DNA of 64,000 nucleotides from the NCBI GenBank assembly GCA_031216445.1, contig CM062212.1, positions 1,489,001 through 1,553,000 of the forward strand. The letters are read 5' to 3'. The first letter of the stretch is position 1, and each line of letters begins with the position of its first letter. Below, in pieces: positions 58,616 through 64,000 of the stretch. Both the position numbers and the translations under genes were made by a program. Source of the DNA: Lateolabrax maculatus (lineage: Eukaryota > Chordata > Actinopteri > Acropomatiformes > Lateolabracidae). The notes below the pieces were generated by a model. That model saw only the letters and a program-made list of their open reading frames with translations, did no database searches and was not told the DNA's origin.

Positions 58616-60544
58616 AGTCACTGGCCCTCAGTGGACTGATGCCAACTCAAAGGCCAGCACAGCAGTACTGTTCTCTGTTTCTGCAGCAGTTTATGAAAAT
58701 AACCTGTTTTGTCCTTGGCTTTAAGCCTGTGAAACAATACAATAGTGGCCTCCCTTTTGTCTTTTTGGCGCTGTCGCCACAGAAGATATAACACGGCTTC
58801 TTTTTTCTTTTATATGTTTACATTTGTTATGCTTATTATATCATTGTTGATTAGAGTGGAAATCCATTAATAATTCCTCTTAACTTGGTTGGCTGCTTCA
58901 TATCCACTTTAAAGTGAACAGATTTCCATGTTCATGCATCAGTTTCTCATAAACCAGAACAAAATCAGAGCCAGAGGACAAGACAAAGCTGCTGCAGTTA
59001 CTGACAGAATACAGAAAAGGTTTTGACAGCTGCCGAAGCAAGAAGACAGAAAATGTAATTTTTGCTTTGGTATTATTAGATGTGGTGTCTGCTTTGACTT
59101 TTGTTTTATAAACTGAAGGATTAAACAAAAAGTTTTTACTTCTCATAATAGTAAAGGTGTTTTTGTAGACTTGCATTGATATTTTTGAATGCCAAAACAT
59201 ACACCACTTATATATATTGCATGGACATATTTCAGCAAATTCTTATGTAAGCAAGGTAAGTAAGTGTATTTAGTATGTTCATACTTCTACAATTTATACT
59301 TTATACTACGTCACCTTAGCCTGGCATCTCAATTCCTTTTCGATTTCCAATCAGAGCAACGAAACGCATCCTGTCGTACGTACGTCCTGTCAGAAGTACG
59401 ACAAACACATTGTTTGACCACTGTTGTTGTTTTCTGAATGAGGACGGGCTGAATATTACTCACATGTAAAGTCTTACAACATCTCACAGCTCTCACTTTA
59501 GCTGTGAATAATTTCTCCAATATCACCCAGAGAGAAAAAAAATAGCAAATATAATGACTTGTTCTGATTTTATCCACGTCAACGATGGGATGGAAAAGGT
59601 TCAGGTATTTCAACTTGGAGTTCCTCTCCGCTCTAGGATTCTGCTTGGACTCGAGCACCGGAGCCTCTCATGATATGCAATTTGCAGGAATAATGTAAGT
59701 GTGATTATCCTCTGACCCCCTCTACTTCTGATTATTACAAATACCCCGTTTTGAATTCATAGGGTATTTTTTAAACAAGCCGGAGGAACAATACGCCGTC
59801 CTGCTCAGCTGATGAAGTGGCCTTTTTGATTTGCTGCATGTGAAGCCAAAATTAGAAAAGCTTTGTTAAGAGGAAATGTCACGCTCGCATCCTTTACTGC
59901 TTTCTAATGCTCAGGGGTAGAGACATCTGTAATTTACTGGCCATTCATTTATTGAAGACTTAATGTGTGCGCTGTGAGTAGGTCGAGGCTTCTCTCTGTA
60001 GGTGTTTTTACTTTTCAAAGGAGCTCAGAAGTCACAGATCACTACAGAGTGCTGTCGAAAAGCACAATAACACATTAAGACTGACCTTTCAGGCCGTTAA
60101 CGGAGTCACTTATCCAGAGCAAGAAAGCCTCGGACCCTCGATCTGGGATATTACAAACAAACAATTTAAAGAAAGTCGGAGGTCAGAGGTTTCCAAAGTA
60201 CTTCAGAGTAATTGTGGATTTTAAAGATATCGAGAAAGAAACGAAAAACAGAGAGAGAAGTTATTATCTTTAAAAGCCCAATAAATATTCATACCAAGTC
60301 TGTTTTTATTTGTTCTGAGCTTCAGGGTGATGATGGATGCATCACTCCACATGTGTAGATGTTGGCTGTTGGTGATAAATAAATAAACTGTTTCAAACCC
60401 TCTGGGATCAGCTGGAAAAAGCATCGTCACAAAGATGGAAACAGGCTGTTTTTTTTAGAGATACAAGGTTCTCACAAGACAGCGACGCTACAAACACGTG
60501 ATGATCTTATAGACCATGATGCATTGCTGCAGATTAAACTAGCC
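58616..60544. other. Intergenic, nothing identified
   Basis: AT-rich sequence with short chance frames only. Confidence 0.45.
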
Positions 60545-60831
60545 AACAGGATATAAAGGAGTTAAAATGAGCTCAACCTGAAACATCTACAGCAGGAAAA
60601 TGCAACAGACACATGAATGCAGCAGGAATATTAATCCAGAAACATCAGAGATAATAAAACACTGACAGCAACTCTTTACTGCAGCAGGAACACTTTACTG
60701 CAACAGGAGGACTTTTACTTTCATACTTTAAGTACATTTAGCTGATAATACTAACATACTTTTACTTCTGTAAGGTTTTGACAGTGTGGTATCAGTAAAG
60801 CATCTAAGTATCTTAGTGTCTTCCACCACTG
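60545..60831. repeat. CAGTGGTGG-family repeat, right part
   Basis: Contains TACTTTAAGTACATTTAGC and ends TCTTCCACCACTG, the inverted terminal of the family. Confidence 0.6.
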
Positions 60832-63800
60832 CGCAGTCTGACAGTGGAAGAAACGAAAACCTTTCAGTTCATAAAATAACTGAGTGGGGTTACAGCGAGG
60901 CTTGAATTTCTCCGAATCATCAGCGAGATGTTTATCATCGTCTCTGTCCATCTGCAGTCGTAGTCGTCCATTAGTCATCATTGAGTCATTCTGCTTTGTT
61001 CCCAGTGATGTTTCTGCTGAGTGTTATTTAACCAGGGTTTTAAAAAGTAAAAGTTGTGGTTGTGCAGTAACTGATATCTGGTTCTCTGAGACATTATCAG
61101 ACTGTTGATCCTGGCCCTCCAAAGGGTCACCAGATAAATGTGAGGGGTCGTCACATGATTAATGGGAGAAGAAAGAAGAAGGTTTCTATACTTTTTTTCA
61201 CTTCTTTCTAATTTTTGGGGTGAAATATTGGAATTTTGGACCTCAAAACAGTTATTGAAATGAAACCATGAAATGTCTCATAGACACCTGAAAGTACACA
61301 ATGGTTTTGTTTTGTAAAAAGGTCACAGAGCCAAAAATTGGGACCCACTGGTTTAATCTTTAACGTGTTGTATTTTAAAAGCTTATATTTTGTTTAGGTG
61401 AAATCTGCAAAGTAACTAATAAATGTACTAAATAATAAGTACAACAGTTCCCCCTGAAACTAAAGCAACAGTCATAATTTCTTGCTCCCTTTAAACATAT
61501 AAATTCTCACTGTTTATTTGTCTATTACTGCTTTTAATTTGGCTGCATTAAAGACTCAGCAGCAGAGCCAACAGAGGCTGATTTGAATGACTGATCGCAG
61601 ATACTTACCTGATTCTGTGAGTGTTAACACCTCAACAGCGCCTCAGGCTGCTCTGCTTTGAAGGCTTAAACTAAAATAGAAAGAGCAGCTTTGTACTGTT
61701 CAACCTTTCAGTCCCATGTGACAGGAAGCAGCTGTTGTTGGTGTACTTTATATTCCTGCATCCATTTTGTTGTTTGAATTATTTTTCTTCTTTCTATTGA
61801 TAACTGGCCAAATGCTGTTGAGTTTGAAATCAGAAAATGTTTCAGTGATGTGAAATTATCAGATTTTGGTGTCTCAGGTTCAAAGTTCCTTCTGCAGCCT
61901 CCATTTAGTCCCGACGTGCAACCGTCACCCAGGGAGAAATCTATCAGAGAGGAACAACTTCTACACCCACGACAGCAGGAAATAGTGCAACCTGCAATTC
62001 ATCTACTAAACAGTTTGAAAAAGAAGGCATTCAGGGAAACAGGAAATCACCACGGCAGAAGAGGCAGGCTGAGAAAAGAAAATTACATCATCTTATCAGA
62101 ACTACGGAACCACAGATAGAGATAAGATATTTATTATTGGTGTAAGACTCCTTTAAATGACTGTCAAGACGACACTAATTGTGAAGTTATATTTAAGTAT
62201 ATATTTATTTATGCTAAATGCCCATCTCTAGTCCCAGAACCCAAATTATCTCTTAAATTTGCTTATTTAGTCCTTCAAAAGAATTTAAAAGTATTTTATT
62301 TCCAATGTTTGGTATTTTTTCTTGTCAAATTAGTTAGAATGTAAATAATCAACAAGCAAAACTGTCATGTTTTTAAATACCTTTTTGTCAGTAATGTAAT
62401 AGTCATTGCACAGTGTAGTGTAAATTATGGAAGTTTATTAATGGCAAAACTATTGAGTTAGCCCAAAATAAATGTATCTGAATCAAGAGCACAGAGGTAC
62501 AAAAATTAATCAGACCAGAACCAAGAACAAAATACTTTGGTGATCAGAGCCTGTTAATACCACATGTGCATAAAGATAACAGTTTAAAGGCCTTCAAACC
62601 AGGAAAATGTTGCGACAAAATCTTTTTATTCCACAATGTTTTAACTGTCTTGACAGTTTTGATGTTTGAAGGAACAGAGAGCCGGAGGGTCCAAAACACA
62701 GGAATCTATCGCAGCATGTGATTTACCTCCTGTGATTATAAATTACTCCACTAAAGAGACGTAGTTTACAGATCACTACGAGACAAGAATAAAAGAATCT
62801 TTTGTCCCAAGCTTGGTAACTTGCTAACTGCCATTTTATATCAGTTACCTGACAGTTAAAACGCTTGTTAGCTCCTCTTCAATAATCCTTTAGTTAATTT
62901 AACTATGCACAATCCTGAGAACAAAACAGCCCGGGAAAAAGAAAATATAAGGAAGTTTGTCTCTTTGTTTTTACCTGATCAGCGTTTAAATGTCTAATCT
63001 CGGTCTTTTGTCTGTCATGGTGCATCAAAGTCGGCTTCATCGTGAAGTCATAATTATATGATGATAAAATAAGTCATGAGTCATTGTTATTGAAAAAAAA
63101 TAGATAATGAAGTCATAACAACAAGGACACGGCTTCTTATCGGGAGGTAACGAGATAATTAGGTCTTGATCTTGAGACGACAGGCGTACAAAATACATTA
63201 GCAACTGTGGCGGCTCTCGTCCACTGGACTGAGACTGAAGTTATCAAAAGAATAAAATATAAGTGTTTTAGCTTTTGCAAATAATACCTGACTTTTCCGA
63301 ACAAACATCTTGGCTCATTTTATCTTCCAGCCTCTGTTCACTTTAGAGTTGCAACCCCTGATTAAAAAGCCTAAAGAAAATGAGTAAAAGTGACTTTTTT
63401 AATCCTCTGGCGATCTTGCTTCTATCTATCTATCTATCAAGCATTTTTACTGGTTTAAGTGTTCTGAAACTTTCTTAAATGGAGTATGTACCCTGCCAAA
63501 TTTCAGTATTAATACAAATAATTGAAGAATTAGAAGATCATTAATCATCCAATAACAGATATTTTTGGCCTATTGGGGGCAGCAGGAAAAGAAAAGAGCA
63601 TTGACACATCATTACCTTTCACATGTATATGTTGAACTTGTGTTATTTACACATCCAGCAACACAATCATCCATGTGGAGTCCTGTTTGTGTCACATGAT
63701 GAATGTAAGTATTAACATTCACACTGTTTTAGCTCTATTTTTGGTCTCCACCTCCTCCTGAGGGAAATCTGTAGCTCTTTAGCTGCTAAACGCTCCACTA

Positions 63801-64000
63801 TATTCACCAAGTCCGTCTACTGTACAGTGGGTTTTTACAGCTTTTTCAGAGTACTTGCTTTCTTTAATTAATCAATTTATTAATTAATTAAACTCTTCGC
63901 TCGTATTTTAGCATGTAAACTTTCCGTTGAAATAGGAAGTTAGAGCTTCATTTGGTTGTTTTGTCTTCCAGCTGCAGCTCAGTGGATCACTGCCCAACCA
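60832..64000. other. Intergenic, nothing identified
   Basis: AT-rich with short chance frames. A TCTA tetranucleotide repeat of four units lies at 63421-63437. No gene, RNA or long repeat is supported. Confidence 0.45.

Overview
The window looks like teleost nuclear DNA, probably from a percomorph-type fish. The evidence is an AT-rich background with GC-rich coding islands, a serotonin receptor gene and a meiosis gene with vertebrate-type exon-intron structure, many microsatellites, and many copies of interspersed repeats typical of bony-fish genomes. I saw no bacterial or organellar features, tRNA or rRNA genes, or CRISPR array.

Layout. (1) Bases 1-3050 hold an intronless gene for a 706-residue protein that I do not recognise. 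Its promoter is unusual: two 144-bp-spaced inverted-repeat units carrying 11-bp-phased CRE-like iterons around heat-shock-element palindromes, a further proximal HSE palindrome and a TATA box. The 3' UTR starts with a (GGGT)n quadruplex motif and two hairpins. (2) Bases 3050-17700 are gene-poor, with interspersed repeats. (3) From about 34.3 kb down to at least 19.06 kb, and probably 17.72 kb, the minus strand carries mei4, the REC114/IHO1 partner needed for meiotic double-strand breaks. I assembled coding exons 1-4 by matching splice sites and phases. A fifth exon is plausible. The C-terminal exon was not found. (4) Bases 34.5-40.1 kb are the intergenic region between two divergent genes. (5) htr1b, the 5-HT1B receptor, is a single-exon plus-strand gene at 40.58-41.73 kb, with a TATA box and a homopurine tract of about 330 bp just upstream. 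(6) Bases 41.7-64 kb hold no gene I can support. They contain repeats, a decayed DNA-transposase fragment at 57.2-57.9 kb and some GC-rich islands.

The head-to-head pair mei4/htr1b has the same arrangement as I recall for human chromosome 6q14, so this looks like an old linkage. The two genes have unrelated roles (meiotic recombination, serotonin signalling), and the intergenic region probably holds separate control elements for each. The least explained locus is the 706-residue gene with its stress-type promoter and structured 3' UTR. All calls come from reading the sequence alone; no database search was run.
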